Source of the DNA: Ampullaceana balthica
Lineage: Eukaryota > Mollusca > Gastropoda > Lymnaeidae
Assembly: GCA_944989445.1 (NCBI GenBank)
Contig: CALYLW010000016.1
Span: 3,266,505-3,330,504 of the forward strand
Direction: 5' to 3'
Length of the DNA: 64,000 nucleotides
A program made the translations under genes and the position numbers. Numbering within the stretch: position 1 is the stretch's first letter; every line of letters starts with the position of its first letter. Below are positions 30,238-48,200 of this stretch, one piece after another. The notes under the pieces were generated by a model. The model was not told the origin of the DNA. It saw only the letters and a list, made by a program, of their open reading frames with translations, and made no database searches.

Positions 30238-33200
30238 TATTTACTATCAGAACACAGTGCGATTGATATTCACATCACCTATCATAAAACTTTGCTANNN
30301 NNNNNNNNNNNNNNNNNNNNNNNNNNNNNNNNNNNNNNNNNNNNNNNNNNNNNNNNNNNNNNNNNNNNNNNNNNNNNNNNNNNNNNNNNNNNNNNNNTCA
30401 TTTATCAAAACACACTGAGATGGATACTAACATCACCTATCATAACACTGAGATGCACCAATAATAACACACTGAGATTGATACTAACATCACCTATAAT
30501 AACACACTGAGATGGATACTAACATAATTTATCATAACACACTGAGATGGATACTAACATCACCTATCATAACACACTAAGATGCACCTATAATAACACA
30601 CTGAGATTGATACTAACATCACCTATAATAACACACTGAGATGGATACTAACATCACCTATCATAACACACTGAGATGGATACTAACATCACATTTCATA
30701 ACACACTGAGATGGATACTAACATCATTTATCATAACACACTGAGATGGATACTAACATCATTTATCATAACACACTGAGATGGATACTAACATCACCTA
30801 TCATAACACACTGAGATGGATACTAACATCATTTATCATAACACACTGAGATGGATACTAACATCAATTATCATAACACACTGAGATGGATACTAACATC
30901 ACCTATCATAACACACTGAGATGGATACTAACATCATTTATCATAACACACTGAGATGGATACTAACATCACCTATCATAACACACTGAGATTGATACTA
31001 ACATCACCTATCATAACACACTGAGATGGATACTAACGTCACCTATCATAACACACTGAGATGGATACTAACATCATTTATCATAAACACTGAGATGGAT
31101 ACTAACATCATTTATCAAAACACTCTGAGATGGATACTAACATCATTTATCATAACACACTGAGATGGATACTAACATCATTTATCATAACACACTGAGA
31201 TGGATACTAACATCATTTATCATAACACACTGAGATGGATACTAACATCATTTATCAAAACACACTGAGATGGATATTAACATCATTTATCATAACACAT
31301 TAAGATGGATACTAACATCATTTATCATAACACACTGAGATGGATACTAACGTCACCTATCATAACACACTGAGATGGATACTAACATAATTTATCATAA
31401 CACACTGAGATGGATACTAACATCACCTATCATAACACACTGAGATGGATACTAACATCATTTATCAAAACACACTGAGATGGATACTAACATCACCTAT
31501 CATAACACACTGAGATGCACCTATAATAACACACTGAGATTGATACTAACATCACCTATAATAACACACTGAGAAGGATACTAACATCACCTATCATAAC
31601 ACACTGAGATGGATACTAACATCACCTATTATAACACACTGAGATGGATACTAACATCACCTATCATAACACACTGAGATGGATACTAACATCACCTATC
31701 ATAACACACTGAGATGGATACTAACAATCACCTATCATAACACACTGAGATGGATACTAACATCATTTATCATAACACACTGAGATGGATACTAACATCA
31801 TTTATCATAACACACTGAGATGGATACTAACATCATTTATCATAACACACTGAGATGAATACTAACATCACCTATCATAACACACTGAGATGGATACTAA
31901 CATCATTTATCAAAACACACTGAGATGGATACTAACATCACCTATCATAACACTGAGATGCACCAATAATAACACACTGAGATTGATACTAACATCACCT
32001 ATAATAACACACTGAGATGGATACTAACATAATTTATCATAACACACTGAGATGGATACTAACATCACCTATCATAACACACTAAGATGCACCTATAATA
32101 ACACACTGAGATTGATACTAACATCACCTATAATAACACACTGAGATGGATACTAACATCACCTATCATAACACACTGAGATGGATACTAATATCACATT
32201 TCATAACACACTGAGATGGATACTAACATCATTTATCATAACACACTGAGATGGATACTAACATCATTTATCATAACACACTGAGATGGATACTAACATC
32301 ACCTATCATAACACACTGAGATGGATACTAACATCATTTATCATAAACACACTGAGATGGATACTAACATCAATTATCATAACACACTGAGATGGATAAT
32401 AACATCACCTATCATAACACACTGAGATGGATACTAACATCATTTATCATAACACACTGAGATGGATACTAACATCACCTATCATAACACACTGAGATGG
32501 ATACTAACATCACCTATCATAACACACTGAGATGGATACTAACGTCACCTATCATAACACACTGAGATGGATACTAACATCACCTATCATAACACACTGA
32601 GATGGATACTAACATCACCTATCATAACACACTGAGATGGATACTAACATCACCTATCATAACACACTGAGATGGATACTAACATCATTTATCATAACAC
32701 ACTGAGATGGATACTAACATCACCTATCATAACACACTGAGATGGATACTAACATCATTTATCATAACACACTGAGATGGATACTAACATCACCTATCAT
32801 AACACACTGAGATGGATACTAACATCATTTATCATAACACACTGAGATGGATACTAACATCACCTATCATAACACACTGAGATGGATACTAACATCACCT
32901 ATCATAACACACTGAGATGGATACTAACATCACCTATCATAACACACTGAGATGGATACTAACATCATCTATCATAACACACTGAGATGGATACTAACAT
33001 CACCTATCATAACACACTGAGATGGATACTAACATCACCTATCATAACACACTGAGATGGATACTAACATCACCTATCATAACACACTGAGATGGATACT
33101 AACATCATCTATCATAACACACTGAGATGGATACTAACATCACCTATCATAACACACTGAGATGGATACTAACATCACTTATCATAACACACTGAGATGG

Positions 33201-36200
33201 ATACTAACATCACCTATCATAACACACTGAGATGGATACTAACATCATTTATCATAACACACTGAGATGGATACTAACATCATCTATCATAACACACTGA
33301 GATGGATACTAACATCATTTATCATAACACACTGAGATGGATACTAACATCATTTATCATAACACACTGAGATGGATACTAACATCATTTATCATAACAC
33401 ACTGAGATGGATACTAACATCACCTATCATAACACACTGAGATGGATACTAACATCACTTATCATAACACACTGAGATGGATACTAACATCACCTATCAT
33501 AACACACTGAGATGGATACTAACATCATTTATCATAACACACTGAGATGGATACTAACATCACCTATCATAACACACTGAGATGGATACTAACATCATTT
33601 ATCATAACACACTGAGATGGATACTAACATCATTTATCATAACACACTGAGATGGATACTAACATCATTTATCATAACACACTGAGATGGATACTAACAT
33701 CATTTATCATAACACACTGAGATGGATACTAACATCATTTATCATAACACACTGAGATGGATACTAACATCATTTATCATAACACACTGAGATGGATACT
33801 AACATCATTTATCATAACACACTGAGATGGATACTAACATCATTTATCATAACACACTGAGATGGATACTAACATCATTTATCATAACACACTGAGATGG
33901 ATACTAACATCATTTATCATAACACACTGAGATGGATACTAACATCATTTATCATAACACACTGAGATGGATACTAACATCATTTATCATAACACACTGA
34001 GATGGATACTAACATCACCTATCATAACACACTGAGATGGATACTAACATCATTTATCATAACACACTGAGATGGATACTAACATCACCTATCATAACAC
34101 ACTGAGATGGATACTAACATCATTTATCATAACACACTGAGATGGATACTAACATCACCTATCATAACACACTGAGATGGATACTAACATCATATCATAA
34201 CACACTGAGATGGATACTAACATCACCTATCATAACACACTGAGATGGATACTAACATCACCTATCATAACACACTGAGATGGATACTAACATCACCTAT
34301 CATAACACACTGAGATGGATACTAACATCACCTATCATAACACACTGAGATGGATACTAACATCACTTATCATAACACACTGAGATGGATACTAACATCA
34401 CCTATCATAACACACTGAGATGGATACTAACATCATTTATCATAACACACTGAGATGGATACTAACATCATTTATCATAACACACTGAGATGGATACTAA
34501 CATCATTTATCATAACACACTGAGATGGATACTAACATCACCTATCATAACACACTGAGATGGATACTAACATCATTTATCATAACACACTGAGATGGAT
34601 ACTAACATCACCTATCATAACACTGAGATGCACCATATAATAACACACTGAGATGGATACTAACATCACCTATCATAACACACTGAGATGGATACTAACA
34701 TCATTTATCATAACACACTGAGATGGATACTAACATCACCTATCATAACACACTGAGATGGATACTACACTATCATAACACACTGAGATTGATACTAACA
34801 TCACCTATCATAACACACTGAGATGGATACTAACATCACCTATCATAACACACTGAGATGGATACTAACATCACTTTATCATAACACACTGAGATGGATA
34901 CTAACATCATTTATCATAACACACTGAGATGGATACTAACATCATTTATCATAACACACTGAGATGGATACTAACATCACCTATCATAACACACTGAGAT
35001 GGATACTAACATCATTTATCATAACACACTGAGATGGATACTAACATCATTATCATAACACACTGAGATGGATACTAACATCACCTATCATAACACACTG
35101 AGATGGATACTAACATCATTTATCATAACACACTGAGATGGATACTAACATCACCTATCATAACACACTGAGATGGATACTAACATCACCTATCATAACA
35201 CACTGAGATGGATACTAACGTCACCTATCATAACACACTGAGATGGATACTAACATCATTTATCATAACACACTGAGATGGATACTAACATCATTTATCA
35301 TAACACACTGAGATGGATACTAACATCATTTATCATAACACACTGAGATGGATACTAACATCATTTATCATAACACACTGAGATGGATACTAACATCATT
35401 TATCATAACACACTGAGATGGATACTAACATCATTTATCATAACACACTGAGATGGATACTAACATCATTTATCATAACACACTGAGATGGATACTAACA
35501 TCATTTATCATAACACACTGAGATGGATACTAACATCACCTATCATAACACACTGAGATGGATACTAACATCATTTATCATAACACACTGAGATGGATAC
35601 TAACATCACCTATCATAACACACTGAGATGGATACTAACATCATTTATCAAAACACACTGAGATGGATACTAACATCACCTATCATAACACACTGAGATG
35701 CACCTATAATAACACACTGAGATTGATACTAACATCACCTATAATAACACACTGAGAAGGATACTAACATCACCTATCATAACACACTGAGATGGATACT
35801 AACATCACCTATCATAACACACTGAGATGGATACTAACATCACCTATCATAACACACTGAGATGGATACTAACATCACCTATCATAACACACTGAGATGG
35901 ATACTAACATCACCTATCATAACACACTGAGATGGATACTAACATCATTTATCATAACACACTGAGATGGATACTAACATCATTTATCATAACACACTGA
36001 GATGGATACTAACATCATTTATCATAACACACTGAGATGGATACTAACATCACCTATCATAACACACTGAGATGGATACTAACATCATTTATCAAAACAC
36101 ACTGAGATGGATACTAACATCACCTATCATAACACTGAGATGCACCAATAATAACACACTGAGATTGATACTAACATCACCTATAATAACACACTGAGAT

Positions 36201-39200
36201 GGATACTAACATAATTTATCATAACACACTGAGATGGATACTAACATCACCTATCATAACACACTAAGATGCACCTATAATAACACACTGAGATTGATAC
36301 TAACATCACCTATAATAACACACTGAGATGGATACTAACATCACCTATCATAACACACTGAGATGGATACTAATATCACATTTCATAACACACTGAGATG
36401 GATACTAACATCATTTATCATAACACACTGAGATGGATACTAACATCATTTATCATAACACACTGAGATGGATACTAACATCACCTATCATAACACACTG
36501 AGATGGATACTAACATCATTTATCAAAACACACTGAGATGGATACTAACATCAATTATCATAACACATTGAGATGGATAATAACATCACCTATCATAACA
36601 CACTGAGATGGATACTAACATCATTTATCATAACACACTGAGATGGATACTAACATCACCTATCATAACACACTGAGATTGATACTAACATCACCTATCA
36701 TAACACACTGAGATGGATACTAACATCACCTATCATAACACACTGAGATGGATACTAACATCATTTATCATAACACACTGAGATGGATACTAACATCATT
36801 TATCAAAACACACTGAGATGGATACTAACATCATTTATCATAACACACTGAGATGGATACTAACATCATTTATCATAACACACTGAGATGGATACTAACA
36901 TCATTTATCATAACACATTGAGATGGATACTAACATCACCTATCATAACACACTGAGATGGATACTAACATCATTTATCATAACACACTGAGATGGATAC
37001 TAACATCATTTATCATAACACACTGAGATGGATACTAACATCACCTATCATAACACACTGAGATGGATACTAACATCATTTATCAAAACACACTGAGATG
37101 GATACTAACATCAATTATCATAACACACTGAGATGGATACTAACATCACCTATCATAACACACTGAGATGGATACTAACATCATTTATCATAACACACTG
37201 AGATGGATACTAACATCACCTATCATAACACACTGAGATTGATACTAACATCACCTATCATAACACACTGAGATGGATACTAACGTCACCTATCATAACA
37301 CACTGAGATGGATACTAACATCATTTATCATAAACACTGAGATGGATACTAACATCATTTATCAAAACACACTGAGATGGATACTAACATCATTTATCAT
37401 AACACACTGAGATGGATACTAACATCATTTATCATAACACACTGAGATGGATACTAACATCATTTATCATAACACATTGAGATGGATACTAACATCACCT
37501 ATCATAACACACTGAGATGGATACTAACATCATTTATCATAACAAACTGAGATGGATACTAACATCATTTATCATAACACACTGAGATGGATACTAAACG
37601 TCACCTATCAAAACACACTGAGATTGATACTAACATCACCTATCATAAAACACTGAGATGGATACTAACGTCACCTATCATAACACACTGAGATGGGTAC
37701 TAACATCACCTATCATAACACACTGAGATGGACACTAACATCACCTATCATAACACACTGAGATTGATACTAACATCACCTATCATAACACACTGAGATG
37801 GATACTAACGTCACCTATCATAACACACTGAGATGGATACTAACATCACCTATCATAACACACTGAGATGGATACTAACATCATTTATCATAACACACTG
37901 AGATGGATACTAACATCACCTATCATAACACACTGAGATGGATACTAACATCACCTATCATAACACACTGAGATGGATACTAACGTCACCTATCATAACA
38001 CACTGAGATGGATACTAACCTCATTTATCATAACACACTGAGATGGATACTAACATCATTTATCATAACACACTGAGATAGATACTAACATCCCCTATCA
38101 TAACACACTGAGATGGATACTAACATCACCTATCAAAACACACTGAGATTGTTATACTAACATCACATATCCTAACACACTGAGATGGATACTAACATCA
38201 TTTATCATAACACACTGACATGGATACTAACATCACCTATCATAACACACTAAGATGGATACTAACATCATTTATCATAACACATTGAGATGGATACTAA
38301 GGTCGCCTATCATAACACACTGAGATGGATACTAACATCACCTATCATAACACACTTAGATGGATACTAACACCACCTATCATAACACACTGAGATGGAT
38401 ACTCACATCATCTATCATAACACACTGACATGGATACTAACATCATTTATCATAACACACTGAGATGGATACTAACATCCTCTATCATAACACTTTGAGA
38501 TGGATACTAACATCACCTATCATAACACACTGAGATGGATACTAACATCACCTATCATAACACACTGAGATGGATACTAACATCACCTATCACAACACAC
38601 TGAGATGGATACTAACATCACCTATCATAACACATTGAGATGGATACTAACATCACCTATCATAACACACTGAGATGGATACTAACATCACCTATCATAA
38701 CACACTGAGATGGATACTAACATCACCTATCATAACACACTGAGATGGATACTAAAGTCACCTATCATAACACACTGAGATGGATACTAACCTCATTTAT
38801 CATAACACACTGAGATGAATACTAACATCATTTATCATAACACACTGAGATGGATACTAACATCACCTATCATAAAACACTGAGATGGATACTAACATCA
38901 CCTATCATAACACACTGAGATGGATACTAACATCACCTATCATAACACACTGAGATGGATACTAACATCATTTATCATAACACACTGAGATGGATACTAA
39001 CATCACCTATCATAACACACTGAGATGGATACTAACATCATTTATCATAACACAATGACATGGATACTAACATCACCTATCATTCCACACTTAGATGGAT
39101 ACTAACATCATTTATCATAACACATTGAGATGGATACTAAGGTTACCTATCATAACACACTGAGATGGATACTAACATCACCTATCATAACACACTGAGA

Positions 39201-42200
39201 TGGATACTAACATCACCTATCATAACACACTGAGATGGATACTCACATCATCTATCATAACACACTGAGATGGATACTAACATCACCTATCATAACACAC
39301 TGAGATGGATATTAACGTCAACTATCATAACACACTGAGTTGGATACTAACATCACCTTTCATAACACACTGAGATGGATACTCACATCATCTATCATAA
39401 CACACTGAGATGGATACTAACATCACCTATCATAACACACTGAGATGGATACTATCATCACCTATCATAACACACTGAGATGGATACTAACGTCACCTAT
39501 CATAACACACTGAGATGGATACTAACCTCATTTATCATAACACACAGAGATGGATACTAACATCACCTATCATAACACACTGAGATGGATACTAACGTCA
39601 CCTATCATAACACACTGAGATGGATACTAACATCACCTATCATAACACACTGAGATGGATACTAACGTCACCTATCATAACACAATGAGATGGATATTAA
39701 CGTCACCTATCATAACACACTGAGATGGATACTAACGTCACCTATCATAACACACTGAGATGGATACTAATATCATTTATCATAACACACTGAGATGGAT
39801 ATTAACATCATTTATCATAACACACTGAGATTGATATTAACATCATTTATCATAACACACTGAGATGGATACTAACATCATTTATCATAACACACTGAGA
39901 TGGATACTAACATCATTTATCATAACACACTGAGATTGATACTAACATCATTTATCATAACACACTGAGATGGATACTAACTTCATTTATCATAACACAC
40001 TGAGATGGATACTAACATCATTTATCATAACACACTGAGATGGATACTAACATCATTTATCATAACACATTAAGATGGATACTAACATCATTTATCATAA
40101 CACACTGAGATGGATACTATCGTCACCTATCATAACACACTGAGATGGATACTAACATCATTTATCATAACACACTGAGATGGATACTAACATCACCTAT
40201 CATAACACACTGAGATGGATACTAACATCATTTATCAAAACACACTGAGATAGATACTAACATCACCTATCATAACACACTGAGATGCACCTATAATAAC
40301 ACACTGAGATTGATACTAACATCACCTATAATAACACACTGAGAAGGATACTAACATCACCTATCATAACACACTGAGATGGATACTAACATCATCTATC
40401 ATAACACACTGAGATGGATACTAACATCACCTATCATAACACACTGAGATGGATACTAACATCACCTATCATAACACACTGAGATGGATACTAACATCAC
40501 CTATCATAACACACTGAGATGGATACTAACATCATCTATCATAACACACTGAGATGGATACTAACATCATTTATCATAACACACTGAGATGGATACTAAC
40601 ATCATTTATCATAACACACTGAGATGGATACTAACATCACCTATCATAACACACTCAGATGGATACTAACATCATTTATCAAAACACACTGAGATGGATA
40701 CTAACATCACCTATCATAACACTGAGATGCATCTATAATAACACACTGAGATTGATACTAACATCACCTATAATAACACACTGAGATGGATACTAACATA
40801 ATTTATCATAACACACTGAGATGGATACTAACATCACCTATCATAACACACTGAGATGCACCTATAATAACACACTGAGATTGATACTAACATCACCTAT
40901 AATAACACACTGAGATGGATACTAACATCACCTATCATAACACACTGAGATGGATACTAATATCACATTTCATAACACACTGAGATGGATACTAACATCA
41001 TTTATCATAACACACTGAGATGGATACTAACATCATTTATCATAACACACTGAGATGGATACTAACATCACCTATCATAGCACACTGAGATGGATACTAA
41101 CATCATTTATCAAAACACACTGAGATGGATACTAACATCAATTATCATAACACACTGAGATGGATAATAACATCACCTATCATAACACACTGAGATGGAT
41201 ACTAACATCATTTATCATAACACACTGAGATGGATACTAACATCACCTATCATAACACACTGAGATTGATACTAACATCACCTATCATAACACACTGAGA
41301 TGGATACTAACGTCACCTATCATAACACACTGAGATGGATACTAACATCATTTATCATAAACACTGAGATGGATACTAATATCATTTATCGAAACACACT
41401 GAGATGGATACTAACATCATTTATCATAACACACTGAGATGGATACTAACATCATTTATCATAACACACTGAGATGGATACTAACATCATTTATCATAAC
41501 ACATTGAGATGGATACTAACATCACCTATCATAACACACTGAGATGGATACTAACATCATTTATCATAACAAACTGAGATGGATACTAACATCATTTATC
41601 ATAACACACTGAGATGGATACTAACATCACCTATCATAACACACTGAGATGGATACTAACATCACCTATCATAACACACTGAGATGGATACTAACATCAT
41701 TTATCATAACACACTGAGATGGATACTAACATCACCTATCATAACACACTGAGATTGATACTAACATTACCTATCATAACACACTGAGATGGATACAAAC
41801 GTCACCTATCAAAACACACTGAGATTGATACTAACATCACCTATCATAAAACACTGAGATGGATACTAACGTCACCTATCATAACACACTGAGATGGGTA
41901 CTAACATCACCTATCATAACACACTGAGATGGACACTAACATCACCTATCATAACACACTGAGATTGATACTAACATCACCTATCATAACACACTGAGAT
42001 GGATACTAACGTCACCTATCATAACACACTGAGATGGATACTAACATCACCTATCATAACACACTGAGATGGATACTAACATCATTTATCATAACACACT
42101 GAGATGGATACTAACATCACCTATCATAACACACTGAGATGGATACTAACATCACCTATCATAACACACTGAGATGGATACTAACGTCACCTATCATAAC

Positions 42201-45200
42201 ACACTGAGATGGATACTAACCTCATTTATCATAACACACTGAGATGGATACTAACATCATTTATCATAACACACTGAGATAGATACTAACATCCCCTATC
42301 ATAACACACTGAGATGGATACTAACATCACCTATCAAAACACACTGAGATTGATACTAACATCACATATTATAACACACTGAGATGGATACTAACATCAT
42401 TTATCATAACACACTGACATGGATACTAACATCACCTATCATAACACACTAAGATGGATACTAACATCATTTATCATAACACATTGAGATGGATACTAAG
42501 GTCGCCTATCATAACACACTGAGATGGATACTAACATCACCTATCATAACACACTGAGATGGATACTAACATCACCTATCATAACAAACTGAGATGGATA
42601 CTCACATCATCTATCATAACACACTGACATGGATACTAACATCATTTATCATAACACACTGAGATGGATACTAACATCCTCTATCATAACACACTGAGAT
42701 GGATACTAACATCACCTATCATAACACACTGAGATGGATACTAACATCACCTATCATAACACACTGAGATGGATACTAACATCACCTATCACAACACACT
42801 GAGATGGATACTAACATCACCTATCATAACACACTGAGATGGATACTAACATCACCTATCATAACACACTGAGATGGATACTAACATCACCTATCATAAC
42901 ACACTGAGATGGATACTAACCTCATTTATCATAACACACTGAGATGGATACTAACATCATTTATCATAACACACTGAGATGGATACTAACATCACCTATC
43001 ATAAACACACTGAGATGGATACTAACATCACCTATCATAACACACTGAGATGGATACTAACATCACCTATCATAACACACTGAGATGGATACTAACATCA
43101 TTTATCATAACACACTGAGATGGATACTAACATCACCTATCATAACACACTGAGATGGATACTAACATCATTTATCATAACACACTGAGATGGATACTAA
43201 CATCACCTATCATAACACACTTAGATTGATACTAACATCATTTATCATAACACATTGAGATGGATACTAACGTTACCAATCATAACACACTGAGATGGAT
43301 ACTAACATCACCTATCATAACACACTGAGATGGATACTAACATCACCTATCATAACACACTGAGATGGATACTAACATCATCTATCATAACACACTGAGA
43401 TGGATACTAACATCACCTATCATAACACACTGAGATGGATATTAACATCACCTTTCATAACACACTGAGATGGATACTAACATCATCTATCATAACACAC
43501 TGAGATGGATACTAACATCACCTATCATAACACACTGAGATGGATACTAACATCACCTATCATAACACACTGAGATGGATACTAACATCACCTATCATAA
43601 CACACTGAGATGGATACTAACCTCATTTATCATAACACACAGAGATGGATACTAACATCACCTATCATAACACACTGAGATGGATACTAACGTCACCTAT
43701 CATAACACACTGAGATGGATACTAACACCACCTATCATAACACACTGAGATGGATACTAACGTCACCTATCATAACACACTGAGATGGATACTAACATCA
43801 CCTATCATAACACACTGAGATGGATACTAACATCACCTATCATAACACACTGAGATGGATACTAACATCATTTATCATAACACACTGAGATGGATATTAA
43901 CATCATTTATCATAACACACTGAGATTGATATTAACATCATTTATCATAACACACTGAGATGGATACTAACATCATTTATCATAACACACTGAGATGGAT
44001 ACTAACATCATTTATCATAACACACTGAGATGGATACTAACATCACCTATCATAACACACTGAGATGGATACTAACGTCACCTATCATAACACACTGAGA
44101 TGGATACTAACCTCATCTATCATAACACACTGAGATGGATACTAACATCACCTATCATAACACACTGAGATGGATACTAACGTCACCTATCATAACACAC
44201 TGAGATGGATACTAACGTCACCTATCATAACACACTGAGATGGATACTAACATCACCTATCATAACACACTGAGATGGATACTAACATCACCTATCATAA
44301 CACACTGAGATGGATACTAACATCACCTATCATAACACACTGAGATGGATACTAACATCATTTATCATAACACACTGAGATGGATACTAACATCATTTAT
44401 CATAACACACTGAGATGGATACTAACATCATTTATCATAACACACTGAGATGGATACTAACGTCACCTATCATAACACACTGAGATGGATACTAACATCA
44501 TTTATCATAACACACTGAGATGGATACTAACATCACCTATCATAACACACTGAGATGGATACTAACATCACCTATCATAACACACTGAGATGGATACTAA
44601 CATCACCTATCATAACACACTGAGATGGATACTAACATCACCTATCATAACACACTGAGATGGATACTAACATCATTTATCATAACACACTGAGATGGAT
44701 ACTAACATCACCTATCATAACACACTGAGATGGATACTAACATCATTTATCATAACACACTGAGATGGATACTAACATCACCTATCATAACACACTGAGA
44801 TGGATACTAACATCATTTATCATAACACACTGAGATGGATACTAACATCACTTATCATAACACACTGAGATGGATACTAACATCATCTATCATAACACAC
44901 TGAGATGGATACTAACATCACCTATCATAACACACTGAGATGGATACTAACATCACTTATCATAACACACTGAGATGGATACTAACATCATCTATCATAA
45001 CACACTGAGATGGATACTAACATCATTTATCATAACACACTGAGATGGATACTAACATCACCTATCATAACACACTGAGATGGATACTAACATCATTTAT
45101 CATAACACACTGAGATGGATACTAACATCACCTATCATAACACACTGAGATGGATACTAACATCATTTATCATAACACACTGAGATGGATACTAACATCA

Positions 45201-48200
45201 CCTATCATAACACACTGAGATGGATACTAACATCACCTATCATAACACACTGAGATGGATACTAACATCACCTATCATAACACACTGAGATGGATACTAA
45301 CATCATTTATCATAACACACTGAGATGGATACTAACATCACCTATCATAACACACTGAGATGGATACTAACATCACCTATCATAACACACTGAGATGGAT
45401 ACTAACATCACCTATCATAACACACTGAGATGGATACTAACATCATTTATCATAACACACTGAGATGGATACTAACATCACCTATCATAACACACTGAGA
45501 TGGATACTAACATCACCTATCATAACACACTGAGATGGATACTAACATCATTTATCATAACACACTGAGATGGATACTAACATCACTTATCATAACACAC
45601 TGAGATGGATACTAACATCATTTATCATAACACACTGAGATGGATACTAACGTCACCTATCATAACACACTGAGATGGATACTAACATCATTTATCATAA
45701 CACACTGAGATGGATACTAACATCACCTATCATAACACACTGAGATGGATACTAACATCACTTATCATAACACACTGAGATGGATACTAACATCATTTAT
45801 CATAACACACTGAGATGGATACTAACATCATTTATCATAACACACTGAGATGGATACTAACATCACCTATCATAACACACTGAGATGGATACTAACATCA
45901 TTTATCATAACACACTGAGATGGATACTAACATCATTTATCATAACACACTGAGATGGATACTAACATCACCTATCATAACACACTGAGATGGATACTAA
46001 CATCATCTATCATAACACACTGAGATGGATACTAACATCACCTATCATAACACACTGAGATGGATACTAACATCACCTATCATAACACACTGAGATGGAT
46101 ACTAACATCACCTTTATCATAACACACTGAGATGGATACTAACATCATCTATCATAACACACTGAGATGGATACTAACATCACCTATCATAACACACTGA
46201 GATGGATACTAACATCACCTATCATAACACACTGAGATGGATACTAACGTCACCTATCATAACACACTGAGATGGATACTAACCTCATTTATCATAACAC
46301 ACTGAGATGGATACTAACGTCAACTATCATAACACACTGAGATGGATACTAACCTCATTTATCATAACACACAGAGATAGATACTAACGTCACCTATCAT
46401 AACACACTGAGATGGATACTAACGTCAACTATCATAACACACTGAGATGGATACTAACCTCATTTATCATAACATACTGAGATAGATACTAACGTCACCT
46501 ATCATAACACACTGAGATGGATATTAACGTCACCTATCATAACACACTGAGATGGATACTAACGTCACCTATCATAACACACTGAGATGGATACTAACAT
46601 CATTTATCATAACACACTGAGATGGATACTAACATCATTTATCATAACACACTGAGATGGATATTAACATCATTTATCATAACACACTGAGATGGATACT
46701 AACATCATTTATCATAACACACTGAGATGGATACTAACATCATTTATCATAACACACTGAGATGGATACTAACGTCACCTATCATAACACACTGAGATGG
46801 ATACTAACGTCACCTATCATAACACACTGAGATGGATACTAACATCATTTATCATAACACACTGAGATGGATACTAACATCACCTATCATAACACACTGA
46901 GATGGATACTAACATCATTTATCATAACACACTGAGATGGATACTAACATCACCTATCATAACACACTGAGATGGATACTAACATCACCTATCATAACAC
47001 ACTGAGATGGATACTAACATCACTTATCATAACACACTGAGATGGATACTAACATCACCTATCATAACACACTGAGATGGATACTAACATCACTTATCAT
47101 AACACACTGAGATGGATACTACATCATTTATCATAACACACTGAGATGGATACTAACATCATTTATCATAACACACTGAGATGGATACTAACATCATTTA
47201 TCATAACACACTGAGATGGATACTAACATCATTTATCATAACACACTGAGATGGATACTAACCTCATTTATCATAACACACTGAGATGGATACTAACATC
47301 ACCTATCATAACACACTGAGATGGATACTAACATCATTTATCATAACACACTGAGATGGATACTAACGTCACCTATCATAACACACTGAGATGGATACTA
47401 ACATCACCTATCATAACACACTGAGATGGATACTAACATCACCTATCATAACACACTGAGATGGATACTAACATCACCTATCATAACACACTGAGATGGA
47501 TACTAACGTCACCTATCATAACACACTGAGATGGATACTAACATCATTTATCATAACACACTGAGATGGATATTAACATCATTTATCATAACACACTGAG
47601 ATGGATATTAACATCATTTATCATAACACACTGAGATGGATATTAACATCATTTATCATAACACACTGATATGGATACTAACATCACCTATCATAACACA
47701 CTGAGATGGATATTAACATCATTTATCATAACACACTGAGATGGATACTAACATCACCTATCATAACACACTGAGATGGATACTAACATCATTTATCATA
47801 ACACACTGAGATGGATATTAACATCATTTATCATAACACACTGAGATGGATATTAACATCATTTATCATAACACACTGAGATGGATATTAACATCATTTA
47901 TCATAACACACTGAGATGGATATTAACATCATTTATCATAACACACTGAGATGGATACTAACATCACCTATCATAATACACTGAGATGGATACTAACATC
48001 ATTTATCATAACACACTGAGATGGATACTAACGTCACTTATCATAACACACTGAGATGCATACTAACATCACCTATCATAACACACTGAGATGGATACTA
48101 ACATCACCTATCATAACACACTGAGATGGATACTAACATCACCTATCATAACACACTGAGATGGATACTAACGTCACCTATCATAACACACTGAGATGGA

